Of a stretch of 56,765 nt of DNA, positions 19,903-31,100 are shown in pieces. Both the position numbers and the translations under genes were made by a program. The DNA comes from Bacteroidales bacterium (lineage in GTDB: Bacteria; Bacteroidota; Bacteroidia; Bacteroidales; GWA2-32-17): contig JAOAFV010000036.1 in the NCBI GenBank assembly GCA_026416095.1, positions 1 through 56,765 on the forward strand. The letters are read 5' to 3'. Within the stretch, counting starts at the first letter, position 1. Each line of letters opens with the position of its first letter. Under the pieces are notes generated by a model. That model ran no database searches and was not told the DNA's origin. It was given only the letters and a program-made list of their open reading frames with translations.

Positions 19903-20616
19903 TTATGCACTTTTTTCAGAAATTTTCTGAAGAGAATTTATATCTAAAAGCTTAATTTTTCTACCTTCTATGTCAATAATATTTTGATCTTTAAATTCAC
20001 CAAGCAGACGTATAACCGATTCGGTGGCTGTTCCAATAATGTTTGCTAAGTCTTCACGTGTTAAATTTATTTTAATATAATTATTTTCATCGATACCAAA
20101 GTCATCTTTTAGTATAAGGAGAATTTCTGCAAGTCGTTCTTTAACAGTTTTTTGAGCCATATCTCTTATAAAAGAATTCGCAACATCTAATTCATGACAA
20201 GCTAAGCGTAATATTTCTAATGCAAATTTACTATTTTGTTCGACAAGGTTAAACATAACTTCACCTGGAATGAAGCACACAGTTGCATCTTCTAAAACCT
20301 TAGCAGAATGACAAGCTAATTCACCACTAAAAAGTGAACGATATCCAATAAGGTCGCCTGCTTTAGCGAACCGTATTATATGCTCTCTCCCTTCAATGCC
20401 AGTTTTATAAAGCTTTATTATTCCATCGTGTACACAATAACATCCGCTAATTCTATTTCCTTCGTTGTATAATATTGTATTTTTTTTATATTGATAGCAC
20501 GTTTTTTCAAAATTTATGTAATTGATTTCATCAATAGTTAATTTATTAAATATTGTAAGATTATTGACATTACATTCAGTACAAGCATTAGATTTTGCAT
20601 TTGATTTTCTTTTCAT
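19903..20616 (-). CDS. Crp/Fnr family transcriptional regulator
   Basis: 237 residues. A cyclic-nucleotide-binding-type beta-roll (~45-130: GCYCVHDGIIKLYKTGIEG, FAKAGDLIGYRSLF) precedes the dimer helix (MAQKTVKERLAEILLILKD) and a winged helix-turn-helix (LTREDLANIIGTATESVIRLLGEF). In the recognition helix, Glu and Arg of the FNR-type E--SR pattern are kept but Ser is Ile. Cysteines cluster at 12, 15, 40, 59 and 61 (CTEC at 12-15), a redox- or metal-sensing possibility that I cannot confirm. The form matches a widespread Bacteroidota group. An FNR-like palindrome lies 65 bp upstream. It stands alone between cysN and the polysaccharide operon. Confidence 0.9.
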   Translation of the reverse strand: MKRKSNAKSNACTECNVNNLTIFNKLTIDEINYINFEKTCYQYKKNTILYNEGNRISGCYCVHDGIIKLYKTGIEGREHIIRFAKAGDLIGYRSLFSGELACHSAKVLEDATVCFIPGEVMFNLVEQNSKFALEILRLACHELDVANSFIRDMAQKTVKERLAEILLILKDDFGIDENNYIKINLTREDLANIIGTATESVIRLLGEFKDQNIIDIEGRKIKLLDINSLQKISEKSA

Positions 20617-20680
20617 ACTATTTTTAAATAAATTTTGCGTAAAGATAAGACAAAGATTTTAAAAAATAAAATAAAATGTC

Positions 20681-20700
20681 AATATGATTATTATCATATT
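20681..20700. promoter_or_regulatory. Candidate Crp/Fnr operator: perfect 8+8 palindrome
   Basis: AATATGAT-tatt-ATCATATT has perfect 8-base arms and a 4-base spacer. It differs from the FNR consensus TTGAT-N4-ATCAA by one base per half and keeps the TGA/TCA core. It lies upstream of the Crp/Fnr gene, about 30 bp from an AATCTTTG sequence (minus, 20651-20658) that is one base off the -7 consensus, roughly the class II activator position. It could instead be a weak terminator for cysN, since T-rich minus-strand DNA follows it. Confidence 0.5.
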
Positions 20701-20744
20701 AAAAATATTTTATAAATTTTATTAAAAAAGCCGCTCATATTTTC

Positions 20745-22031
20745 TTATACTATCATACCTGCAGCAACTGTTTCGTGAGTAAAAGGACAAACTAATATAA
20801 AACTGCCGGTATGTTTATTCTTTCGAAATGAATCGTAATATATTGATTCATTAAGTTGTAAATTGAATCTGCCTATTTCGTTTATTGTAATAACATTATC
20901 ATTATTATATCTTTTTAGTGTATTTACATCAATTTTATACAAAATATCGGTTATTTTGCACTCAACTTTTTTTGATATATGTATTAGTAAATATTCTTGA
21001 TTATTAGAAGGGACTTCTGATAGCCAGCAAAACATAGCACTTATTTTGTCGTTTACCTCGGGCAAGTTGTTTTCTTTAACTATTATATCTCCACAACTAA
21101 CATTTAATGGCACATCAACATATAGTATTACATTTTCGTAATAAAAAGTTTCGTTTAGTTCTTTGTTGGCAGAATGTATGGCTATTATTCGTGCCTTTTC
21201 GTTTTTAGGCAAAGTAATTATTTTATCATTATTTCTGAAAACACCGCTTAAAACTTTTCCGGCAATTCCATAAGACGAGTTTAAAGTAAGTTTATTACTA
21301 ATAGTAAATTGCACTGCAAACCTTGCATCGATGTAATTATAATCGCTTCGAATATAAATGTTATTTAACAACCATAATAAAGTGGGCCCATCGTACCATT
21401 TTGTATTTTTACTACGTTTAACAACATTATCGCCATATTTTGCCGAAATTGGTATAAAGTGAATATCACTAATATTAAGCTTAGACGAAAAAGTCATAAA
21501 CTGTTCAACAATATCATAATAAATTTTTTTATCATAGTTTACAAGATCAATTTTATTTATACAAACAACTAAATGAGGGATTTGCATAAGGCTTGCTATG
21601 AATGCATGTCGTCGAGTTTGTTCGGTAATGCCTTTAGTTGCATCTATCAAAATAATAACAAGATTACACAGCGAAGAACCCGTTACCATATTTCGAGTAA
21701 ATTCAAAATGACCAGGAGTATCGGCAATAATGAATTTTCGAAAAGGAGTATAAAAATATCTATAAGCTACATCTATGGTTATACCTTTTTCTCGTTCTAG
21801 TTTGAGACCATCTGTAAAAAAAGCTAAATTAATTTCTTTATTACCTTTTATAATACTAGCATTTTTAACAGATTTTAATTGATCTATGAGTATAGATTTA
21901 GTATCGTATAAAAGGCGACCGATTAAAGTACTTTTACCATCGTCGACACTACCAACCACACAAAAACGTAATAAACTCATTTTCAAATATGAATTTGTAA
22001 TTTCTTTTAACGATAAGTTTTTATTTTTCAT
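20745..22031 (-). CDS. cysN: Sulfate adenylyltransferase subunit 1 (GTPase)
   Basis: 428 residues from the ATG at 22031, 4 bp after the cysD stop. The frame is open to ATGs at 22049 and 22091, which would overlap cysD by 14 and 56 bp. Couples GTP hydrolysis to formation of adenosine 5'-phosphosulfate from ATP and sulfate, with CysD. G motifs: GSVDDGKSTLIGR (P-loop), the GITIDVAYRYF switch, DTPGHFEFTRNM, NKIDL and the SAKYGDNV region; then EF-Tu-like barrels, ending TGSFILVCPFTHETVAAGMI as in CysN/NodQ. No APS-kinase domain is fused here; CysC is a separate gene. It is the last gene of cysC-cysD-cysN. Confidence 0.93.
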   Translation of the reverse strand: MKNKNLSLKEITNSYLKMSLLRFCVVGSVDDGKSTLIGRLLYDTKSILIDQLKSVKNASIIKGNKEINLAFFTDGLKLEREKGITIDVAYRYFYTPFRKFIIADTPGHFEFTRNMVTGSSLCNLVIILIDATKGITEQTRRHAFIASLMQIPHLVVCINKIDLVNYDKKIYYDIVEQFMTFSSKLNISDIHFIPISAKYGDNVVKRSKNTKWYDGPTLLWLLNNIYIRSDYNYIDARFAVQFTISNKLTLNSSYGIAGKVLSGVFRNNDKIITLPKNEKARIIAIHSANKELNETFYYENVILYVDVPLNVSCGDIIVKENNLPEVNDKISAMFCWLSEVPSNNQEYLLIHISKKVECKITDILYKIDVNTLKRYNNDNVITINEIGRFNLQLNESIYYDSFRKNKHTGSFILVCPFTHETVAAGMIV

Positions 22032-22035
22032 ACTC

Positions 22036-22938
22036 TTAGAAGTAGCCATTTCTTTTTCTATCTTCCATCGATGTATCGCTTCTTTTATCATCGTATCTAT
22101 TACCTCTTTCAGTTATTCTTGAGCTTGCAATTTCTACTATAATATCTTCTAAAGAAGAAGCACGAGAAAGAATAAGCCCTGTACAAGTAATATCGCCTAC
22201 CGTACGGCATCGTACTGTTTTAGTAACAACTTTCTCGGTTGGTCGAAGTTTAATAAAAGGAGCATAAGCAAGCCAAGTATCGTTTCGTTTAAACACTTTT
22301 CGTTTATGAGAAAAATAGATAGATGGGATTTCAATATTTTCAAGATAAATATAAAGCCATATATCTAGTTCGGTCCAATTATTTAGAGGGAATACCCGAA
22401 AATGTTCATCTTCTTTTATTAAAGTATTAAATAAATACCACACTTCGGGACGTTGTTTTTCTGGTAACCATTGACCTTTATTATTCCTATACGAAAAAAA
22501 ACGCTCTTTTGCTCTAGCTTTTTCTTCGTCGCGTCGTCCTCCACCAAATATACAATCGAAACCAAATTCCCTTATTGCATCGAGCAAAGTAATACTTTGC
22601 AAAATATTTCTACTTGCATCGAAACCATTTTCTTCTTTTGCTTTACCTTGTTTAATTGTATCTTCTACGTACCTGACAATACATTCACAATTATATTTTT
22701 TTATAACATTATCTCTAAATTCTATAGTTTCAGGAAAATTATGACCTGTATCGATATGAAGCAATGGGAAAGGTATTTTAGCCGGATAGAATGCTTTAAA
22801 AGCAAGATGTAATAAAACAGTACTATCTTTACCACCAGAAAATAATAAAGCACAATTTCTAAAATTTGTATAACCTTGCCGAATAATAAAAATAGCTTCG
22901 TTCTCCAGTTCTTTTAAATGTGAATATTTGTTTATCAT
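22036..22938 (-). CDS. cysD: Sulfate adenylyltransferase subunit 2
   Basis: 300 residues, the usual length. The catalytic ATP-pyrophosphatase subunit that makes APS together with CysN. Motifs: PP-loop FSGGKDST at residues 33-40, HIDTGHNFPETIEFRD, FGGGRRDEEKARAKERFFS, FPLNNWTELDIWLYI, CRTVGDITCTG and the standard C-terminal tail with TERGNRYDDK and SMEDRKRNGYF. It is coupled to cysC by an ATGA overlap and to cysN by a short gap. Confidence 0.96.
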   Translation of the reverse strand: MINKYSHLKELENEAIFIIRQGYTNFRNCALLFSGGKDSTVLLHLAFKAFYPAKIPFPLLHIDTGHNFPETIEFRDNVIKKYNCECIVRYVEDTIKQGKAKEENGFDASRNILQSITLLDAIREFGFDCIFGGGRRDEEKARAKERFFSYRNNKGQWLPEKQRPEVWYLFNTLIKEDEHFRVFPLNNWTELDIWLYIYLENIEIPSIYFSHKRKVFKRNDTWLAYAPFIKLRPTEKVVTKTVRCRTVGDITCTGLILSRASSLEDIIVEIASSRITERGNRYDDKRSDTSMEDRKRNGYF

Positions 22939-23471
22939 TTTATTTTAGTTATTATTTTATTAAAAATATCATCAACAATTTCGTTTACACTAAATTTTTC
23001 AGTATTTGCAAAATAATCGTAATCATCGGGTTCTTCAAACTCTTGGCTTATACCTGTAAAAAACTCGATTTTATTTTCTTCAACTAATTTATATAACCCT
23101 TTTGCATCGCGCTTTCTACATGTTTCTATTGAAGCATATACATAAACCATAAATACTTTATCTCTTCCTATAATCTCATATACTACATTTCTTATTTTAT
23201 TAGTAGGGGAAATAAAAGAATTAATAACAAATATATTTTGTTGTATTAGTAATTTATTTATTTCAGAAACACGTCTAATATTTTCTAGCCGATCTTCAAT
23301 GGTAAACCCTAAATCTTTATTAATTCCACTTCTTACAATATCGCCATCTAATACTACCGAAGGAATGTTGTTTGAGTTAAATTTTAATTTAAGATTATTT
23401 GCAAGTGTACTTTTACCACTTCCCGAAAGTCCTGTTAACCAAATACTTAAACTTGCATTAAAATCAAACAT
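22935..23471 (-). CDS. cysC: Adenylylsulfate (APS) kinase
   Basis: 178 residues from the ATG at 23471 (MFDFNASLSIWLTGLSGSGK). The frame can be extended to a GTG at 23561, but that adds 30 AT-rich codons covering a promoter element, so the ATG is preferred. Phosphorylates APS to PAPS. Evidence: P-loop GLSGSGKST at residues 14-22, VVLDGDIVRSGINKDLGFT, SFISPTNKIRNVV, VYASIETCRKRDAKGLY and EPDDYDYFANT. It is the first gene of cysCDN. No cysH or sulfite reductase is adjacent, so PAPS may serve sulfation rather than, or as well as, assimilation. Confidence 0.92.
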   Translation of the reverse strand: MFDFNASLSIWLTGLSGSGKSTLANNLKLKFNSNNIPSVVLDGDIVRSGINKDLGFTIEDRLENIRRVSEINKLLIQQNIFVINSFISPTNKIRNVVYEIIGRDKVFMVYVYASIETCRKRDAKGLYKLVEENKIEFFTGISQEFEEPDDYDYFANTEKFSVNEIVDDIFNKIITKIK

Positions 23472-23478
23472 CTTTTTT

Positions 23479-23487
23479 GCAAAAATA
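23479..23487 (-). promoter_or_regulatory. Promoter -7 element for cysCDN
   Basis: Minus strand TATTTTTGC fully matches TAnnTTTGC and ends only 7 bp before the cysC ATG, so the transcript would have almost no 5' leader. No TTG was seen at the -33 spacing. Confidence 0.55.
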
Positions 23488-24087
23488 ATAATTCTATAAA
23501 TTCTATAGAAATTGTTGAAAATAATTAATTGTAATAAGGTAATAAACTTTACTACATCCACTTTTTATTTTATTTCTAATTAACCATTGTAAATTACATA
23601 ACAATTAATTCTAAGTTCTTTATTGAACATGTTAATTTTACTATATGAAATTTTGAATGAGTTACTTCAACTTAAAATCTTAATGAAAAGGTGCTGAGAT
23701 AAATCTAAAATAAACTTTTTAAAACCCTAAAAAGTTTTATGTACATAGCCATATATTGTGAAAAAAAACCAATAACAATTATTTATACTGAAAGAGATAT
23801 TTGACAGCACCAAAACTATATTGTACAACCAAATTATAGCACTAAAATTACAATCAAATCAACAAATATAAGTATCCACTATCCAGTTTTCACTTACATT
23901 TCTTAAGATTCACTAATTCAAATAAGAAATAGTTAATTTAATGCTAAAAAGTTTTATTTTGTTAGAAGCAAGTTATATGTTTAAAAAATTATTTAAAAAA
24001 GGCAATTTTAAATTATTAAATAAATAAAAGTTTTCTGATAACCTTTTTGTCGTTCCGTTTTTAAGATAGTTTAAAAAAATTAAGATC
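23488..24087. other. Gene-free stretch between the epimerase gene and cysC
   Basis: About 600 bp, very AT-rich, with no frame that looks coding on either strand. It holds one perfect 10-bp inverted repeat (23712-23737) and a 14-bp direct repeat, CTAAAAAGTTTTAT, at 23727 and about 215 bp further on. It may be a decayed gene or an untranslated region. No tRNA or known RNA was recognised. Confidence 0.5.
23712..23737. repeat. AT-rich inverted repeat, 10-bp arms
   Basis: Arms AAACTTTTTA (23712-23721) and TAAAAAGTTT (23728-23737) are perfectly complementary with a 6-base loop AAACCC. It is mid-way in a gene-free region. It could act as a weak terminator for minus-strand transcripts from the epimerase gene, but it is 350 bp from that gene's stop, so its role is unclear. 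Confidence 0.45.
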
Positions 24088-25080
24088 TCATAGAACGTCG
24101 GCATGCTGTTTTAACATGTTAATGTAAAGTGATAATCCTTTTTCCAAATTATAGTGTGGATTATAATTCAAAATTTTTTTTGCTTTTTCTATATTTAAAG
24201 CACCTCTCAAGGCCCTTGTAGGCGATTTTGTATTTTTTATAATTACTAAATCAGGAAAGTATTGTTTTAGTAATAGCGATAATTCTTCAATAGTTCTCCC
24301 TTCTCCATAAGAGATGTTAAATATTTGGTTAACAACTCTATCGTTTTCTGTAGCAAGAAAAATTCCTTCAACCAAATCATCAACATATGTAAAATCAAGT
24401 TGGTGCTTACCTTCGTTATCTAATTCAATTGGCTGTTTTTTTAAAGCTTTCGTTACAAAAAGTTCAATAACTCTTAAATTACAATCGGTAAATCCGTACA
24501 CCGATGTAGGGCGTATGATTACGTAATTTATATTATATTTATATGAATATTGTTTTATTAAAATTTCGGTCGAGAGTTTTAAAGCACCATATAAATCGAT
24601 AGGGTTACAATCAAAATCTTCTGTTGGAGGTATAATATTACCTTTTTCATCTTTTTTAAAATTTCCATACACCATCGAAGAACTAATATATATGTATTTT
24701 GAAATAGAAGTTGAAAACTTCTTTAATGTTTCAAGTATATTAAAATTAGAATCGAAAATATCGTTTTTAGCTACATCGGCCGAAAGCTCACATAAAAGAG
24801 CAACTGGCATAGATGCTGTGTTAATAATATATTGTATTTGGTGTTGTAATATTATGTCGTCAATAGGTTGTTTATTAATGTCTCTTACATATATCACTGC
24901 GCCGTGCGATTTTAAATCGCTTTGACGTATGTTAATATAATAATTCCAAGTTTTATAATTAATGTTAATATAATTCTTAAGAGCATCTACACATACTACA
25001 AAATATTTTTCTTTAAGGAAACGTTTTGCAATATGATAACCAATAAAACCTAACCCCCCAATTATTAATAACTTCTTCAT
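24088..25080 (-). CDS. NAD-dependent nucleotide-sugar epimerase/dehydratase (extended SDR)
   Basis: 330 residues. Rossmann motif IIGGLGFIGYHIAKRF at the N-terminus, catalytic serine region YIYISSSMVYGNF, YxxxK in LYGALKLSTEI, and VIIRPTSVYGFTD with DFTYVDDLVEGIF typical of nucleotide-sugar epimerases. The exact reaction cannot be read. It stands alone, downstream of the terminator of the 6.5-kb gene; no TAnnTTTG element was found in the gap, so it may depend on read-through. The proximity to sulfate-activation and Wbp genes suggests a glycan role (inference). Confidence 0.85.
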   Translation of the reverse strand: MKKLLIIGGLGFIGYHIAKRFLKEKYFVVCVDALKNYININYKTWNYYINIRQSDLKSHGAVIYVRDINKQPIDDIILQHQIQYIINTASMPVALLCELSADVAKNDIFDSNFNILETLKKFSTSISKYIYISSSMVYGNFKKDEKGNIIPPTEDFDCNPIDLYGALKLSTEILIKQYSYKYNINYVIIRPTSVYGFTDCNLRVIELFVTKALKKQPIELDNEGKHQLDFTYVDDLVEGIFLATENDRVVNQIFNISYGEGRTIEELSLLLKQYFPDLVIIKNTKSPTRALRGALNIEKAKKILNYNPHYNLEKGLSLYINMLKQHADVL

Positions 25081-25103
25081 AACAACAGTATTATCAAAAC
25101 AAA

Positions 25104-25132
25104 AAAGGGTACTCTAAAAATGAGTACCCTTT
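25104..25132 (-). terminator. Rho-independent terminator of the beta-helix surface-protein gene
   Basis: A perfect 11-bp stem, AAAGGGTACTC (25104-25114) and GAGTACCCTTT (25122-25132), with a 7-base loop. On the minus strand it is followed by a T-rich run (TTTTTTG then TTTT). It starts 22 bp after the stop of the gene at 25154. Plus-strand use is also possible, since the stem is flanked by A and T runs. Confidence 0.85.
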
Positions 25133-25153
25133 ACATATTTTAACTGATTGTTT

Positions 25154-28100
25154 TCATTTAATTATAACCTTTGTTATAAATATATCTTTTTCAGATTTTA
25201 TTCGTAAAGTGTAAACCCCTCTAGTTATTTCAGAGATATTAATAACATTGTGTTTTTTCAGATTTTTATGGTTAAATACAATTTTACCATCATAAGAGAT
25301 AAGTTCACATTCAGCTTTTGTGAAATTGAATAATGTTATATACAAAAAGTCTGTAGCAGGATTAGGGGTCACAATAACCGATGAGCATATTGCCGACGAA
25401 GCTATTGACGAAGGTACAACATGCAATATGTTACTAAATGAACTGCAACCATATTGATCAATAACAATAACATAATAATCATTTTCTTGTGTAACTACAT
25501 AAATACTATCAGTAGCCCCAGCAATTGGCCCTTGCGCATTATACCATTGATAAGAAACAGTTGAAGTTGAAGAAACTTGTGCATACAAAGTATCAACATT
25601 TTGAGTTATGGTAACAGCAGGTAAGGGATGAATTGTGGCCATTGCTTGTGCTGGTTGGCTCTGACAATTATTATTAACAGCTACCACATAATAATAGTAA
25701 GTACCAACTTGAAATTGAGTAGGCTGATAGGTTGATCCAATTCCTACTTGCTGAGTTAATTGTTCGTCGGCATACCAAATAAAATTATTATAATTAGACG
25801 AGGCTTGAAAAGCAGGTAAAGTTTGTCCGTAGCAAGCTTCAACTGTATTCACAGTTGGAGTTTGAGGAATTTCTATAGGCGAAGCCATTACCTGAGCTAC
25901 ACTACTTGTACATTGCCCTACAACATAATATGCCGAAACAGGCTGAGGAGTATTTACTGTTATTGTATTAACGTTTTGATTGCCATCACTCCAATATATT
26001 ATGCCATTATAATTAGAAGCTATAATCGACGAATATCCACAATTATTTTGTACAGTAAGTGTTGGCGCAGGTAAATTGTTTACACTAATGGTTATTGAAT
26101 CTGCAGATTGACAATTATAAACAGAAGAAATTGTGGCAATGTAAGTTGTTGTTGTTGTAGGAACATCGGAAGTATTAAATACATTTGAAGTAAATCCGAT
26201 TGGAATTGACGTCCATGTTACAGTATTTTGATTATATGCTAAAAGTTCAACATTATCTATTGCCCAATAATAACCATAGTTTGCATTATATTGAAATGCA
26301 ATTTTGAAATTTGCATTAAAATATTGAGGAGGAATTGGTAAAGTTACTAGCACAAAATTTCCTGAAGTACCTTGATTAGAAACCCATGTCTGGAGTGTTT
26401 GCCAAGTTGTGCCATCGAATACATTGACTTTTGCCGACGATTGGTAGTGGCGATAATAATGATAAAACTTAAGTACTAAAGAATCGAATTGAGTAGCATC
26501 TATTGGATTAGATATTAAAGAAGTATTAGTAGTGCTTCCTGAGCCTTGAGCATCGCTATTTGACATTATAAATTGAGAATTATCGTTAGAATGAAATACA
26601 ACAGAAGAATAAGTATAACCATCGGGACGTAAAGTCCATGCTGCAGCACTAACATTTCCGCCCGTTGAATTATTTATAGAAGTAAAAGAATAAGTTGCAG
26701 TATTAAATTTCTCTTTTATAACAGTTTCAGGTGTATAGGTTGGGCTTGCTGCTAGAAGAACCTGCGAACCACAATAAATATTCGTATTATTGGCAGTTAC
26801 ATTGGTTATTGGAATTGAATGTACATTAATAGTAACGCTTGCTGTATAATTACAACCATTTGTATCGTATGCACTTACCCAATAAGTTGTTGTTTCAGAT
26901 GGTTGAGCAGTAACACTATTTCCAGTTTGTGGAATTGTACCTCCACTCCATGTGTACTGATAATTTTGATTTGAACTAACTGCTTGTAGCTGTATTTGAG
27001 TACCTTCACAAATTTCTGTTGATGAAGCATTAATTGTTACAATAGGTGCAGGATTTACTGTAGCAACAACTTGTTGTCTAACACCATTACAAATAGTATG
27101 GACCACCCAATTAAACAAATAATAGCGAGTACCACTAGTTATAGAAGAACCATCGTAACTGTTTCCAGTAATAGCAAAACCATTAATGTTAATACTATAT
27201 GGAAATGAACCACTAGCTCTGTATAATGAAATATCGTAAGATAATCTCCACAATGTAGCTCCAGCAGGAACATTAAAATTAAGTGTAAGTGTTTTAGGAA
27301 CAGTAGAACTTATATCACTACTTAAAATAGTAAAACTACGTTGAGCTTTTAAAACATTATTATTATCGTACATTCTAATAGTTAGAGTTCCCGAACTAGC
27401 GGGATAAACATTTATTGCCTTAATAATTACATTATTTGCCGATGAAAAATACATCGACTGATTAGACGAACCTAACATAGAAGCAGGGGTTACATTCCCC
27501 GTTATTATTGTGTCTATAAATAATACTGGCTCAGCCCAATATGAAGTTGTTGATGAAATAACAGGTGTTGTAAAATTATTCCCTACGCCAAGTATACTTG
27601 TGTCGCTAATAGTTTGATACCAAAAGGTAGTGATATTCTGCGAGGGAGTTTGAACACTTAGTTCTACTGTACCTTCACCGCATCTTTCATTGTTATTAAT
27701 CTGAGTAAAAAATGGAATTCCAACTGGTATCATAATTTGCTCCGATACACATATTTGCGAATTATTAATTATTTCGACCTTAAAGTATGTAGTATCTGTT
27801 AGGTTATTGCTAGTATACTGAGTACTATTAGCGCCTACAATTAATTGATAATTTGCACCATCATTTGAAATATACCACTGTATTAAAGCCTCGCCATAGT
27901 TTTGGTTAGGTATCGATAAAACAACCGAACCTTGCTGACAAATGTATGATGCTGAAGAAGAAATTATAATATCCGAAGGCAAAGTAACTACGGTTATTGA
28001 ATCTACATTAGTACAATGTGCTATATTATCATAGGCATAACAATATATTTTACTGCTGCCAACATTAGTTGCGAGGTAGTATACTGTGGTAATATTTTCG

Positions 28101-31100
28101 CTACCAGTATATGGTTGTGTTGCTTGTGGGTCTAAAAATAAATTAGTTGATGGTTGCCATGTAAATTCATTATAATCAGATGCCCCCGACAAAATAGTTA
28201 TAGGAATAACACTTCCATAACATACAGTAGTATCGTTAGTAATATTAACCGAAGAAGCAGGATTAACAATAACATTTACAGGTACTCTTGGACTTGAGCA
28301 AATCGAGGCTCCATTAAGTATAAATTTTGGACGTGCGGTCATTGTTGAGGTTGGCGTTAAGGCAGCACAAAGAACATCGGCAGATTGATTATCTGCTCTA
28401 TAATATGCTTGTGAATTAAAGGTAGTATTATCGTACTTTACTGTTGAACTAGCCCCACCACTATTGTTATTGCTCCAACAAAATTCTACAACAATATTAG
28501 AAACACCATTCCAAACAAAAGGTTGATTAAAGTTAAGAGTATTAATTCCGTTTGTTAATGTCAACGATGGATTGGTATAAACTTGGGTAAGACCAGTTAT
28601 AAAAGTCGATGAATTAAGTGAACTTACAGATGTTGCACCAATTTTTAAACTAAAATTGTTGTATGAATTAGTAGCAGCATTAACAATTTCAAATCCTAAA
28701 GAATTAATTAAACTACCAGCAGAAAATCCTGCATTTATAAGTTCAGAAGCTCTTATAAGATATTGAGATTTCTTGCCACCATATAAATGATAAAATGGGC
28801 TCTCGTATCCTGTACTGGTATTATTACCAATCCCAATATTTGATGTAATAGGCGATTGCGTTTGAGCTTCTACATAAAAGGTAGTAGAATTATATAACAT
28901 TTCGGTTGTATAGGTTGAACCTGTGTACACTGGAATATTACCCGATTGTGATGTAAACCAAACAGCTTGAGCACCACTTGTAACTTCAGCCGTTATGGTT
29001 GCTTCTCCTATTCCACATAATGTGTCGCCTGCAACTGATAAAACTTTGTTGGCAAAATCTACAAAAACTGGTGTAGAATAATTTTCGCTATTATCATTTA
29101 AACACAAAGCATAACAAGTAAAGAATACACCACTGTTATCATTAAAGTTATAAACCAAAGAGGAACTATTACTATTAGGTATGTTAATATAATCAGTACC
29201 ATTATAAGATTTCTTCCATTGATAAATAATACCTGTTCCAGTAGGAATGTTTTGTACAGATAATTGTAATGGTTGACCATAACAAGCAATCGAAGGATTA
29301 GCAATAGTATTTCCTAAATTAATATTTTGACAAGTAAATTTAAATGTTCCTTCAAATTCATCAGCTCCAATATCAGGAGCAATGCCATTCCCGTTATAAT
29401 TAGCATCGCCATAGCGAGGTTCTCCATCAATATCGTTAACTATAGCACTTAATTTTCCTCCACTTTCAGCAAAAGTAGGTATATTAACATTAATATGTAA
29501 ATCATATGGCTGAACATTAATATTCACAAATGGAGGTAATTCAAATTGTGAATAGGTTTCGCGAGGAGTGACGTATGATTTAAAAACTCCTATACCTTTT
29601 TTAAAGGTAGATCCATCGTAAAAAATGTAATTATTAGTAATTGTAGTATCTACGTAAAATAGATTATTGTTACTTTCGGTAGAATAATTAGAAAGTGTAG
29701 TACTCATTTTTCTATAAATTAATGTATAACCATTACCTTTAGCTGTAGAATTATTTGTTAGTATATTATTTGTTAAGTTAATAGTTGGTGTACTGTGTAC
29801 AATACAAGCAGTACCAAAATCAGCTCCTGCAGAATTTGCGTCGAGATAAATTGTATTATGGATTAAATTTACTGAGGTTCCGTTTAATGCAGTAATTCCC
29901 GCTATTCCAAGTACATTTGAGTTATTAGGTGAATATAAGGCAGATATAAAATTATTTGTAATATATACTGTTGTTCCAGCCGAAATAGAAATACCTGCTA
30001 CTGTTTTACCACTTGTAGCATATGTAGTTAAATTGTATATTTCATTTTGAGAAGCAACAGAAAATGAATTTGAAGCACCAGCACTGCAAACTATACCATT
30101 AATGTTTCCACTGTTTGTGGTAATGTTGTAAATCTTATTATTACTTATATTTAAGTTAGTTGTATTACCTCCGCCACCCATAATACACGTAACATCGCCT
30201 CGTGATGTTATATTATATATTTCATTATTTTTTATTTCATGAATTCCATAATTAATGTTAATCATTTGAATTGTACCATCGCCTCCAACAATATTTAAAA
30301 ATTTATTATTATTTACAAATTTAGAAGGAGCGTTACCACTTAAACCATCCTGTTCATAAATGCAATACAATGTTGTAGTTCCACTTAGGTTGAAATTTTC
30401 AAAAGTATTATTTGTAAAAAATTTATTCACTGTTGATGACGATGTACTGAATGAATAGTAACCATATACAGAACCACTACTGCTAGGTTTTATTACAGAT
30501 ATATAATTACTGTCTAATATTAAACTGCCATTATCTGGAACCTTTGCATTATTGAAAATAGCGTAAATAGTACCACTTGTATTGTTATTTATTTCAATAA
30601 TGTTTTTTCTGATATTATTATGTAACGATGCTTTTAGCAAATATATACCACTAGCATTGGAAGTTGGAGATGTTACATTTATGTAACCACATCCTGAAAT
30701 TTCATTTCCTTCTATATTTGTTGTAATGGTCTGATTTCCAATGTCATAAAAAATACCATAAACCAAACCATTGTTTCTAGAATTAATTGATATTTCGTTG
30801 TTTTTTATATTATGAACATAATTACCTGTTGTTGGTATTGTTCCAGAAGCATAACAATAAATTCCTCTTAAAGCCCCAGAAATAGTTGTGCCTTGACTAA
30901 TTATAGTATTGTTATTAATATTAAAATTGAGGTTATTATTCAGTAAAATACCATTAACTGTTTGCGATATTGAAACATACGAAGATATTGATGACGATCT
31001 TCCAAAGTTAATAGTATTTCCCAAAACTTTTATATTTTGAGCCATATAATTACCATTGTTAGCACCTATTAGTACAATTCCCATGTTTACACTATCTATT

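Noticed and set aside
22031-22091. A 56-bp overlap of cysN with cysD suggesting fusion or frameshift
   Set aside because: Both proteins are complete; the overlap comes from upstream ATGs, and a start at 22031 removes it.
23562-24087. A small RNA or riboswitch between cysC and the epimerase gene
   Set aside because: Only an AT-only 10-bp hairpin is visible; no conserved RNA motif was recognised.
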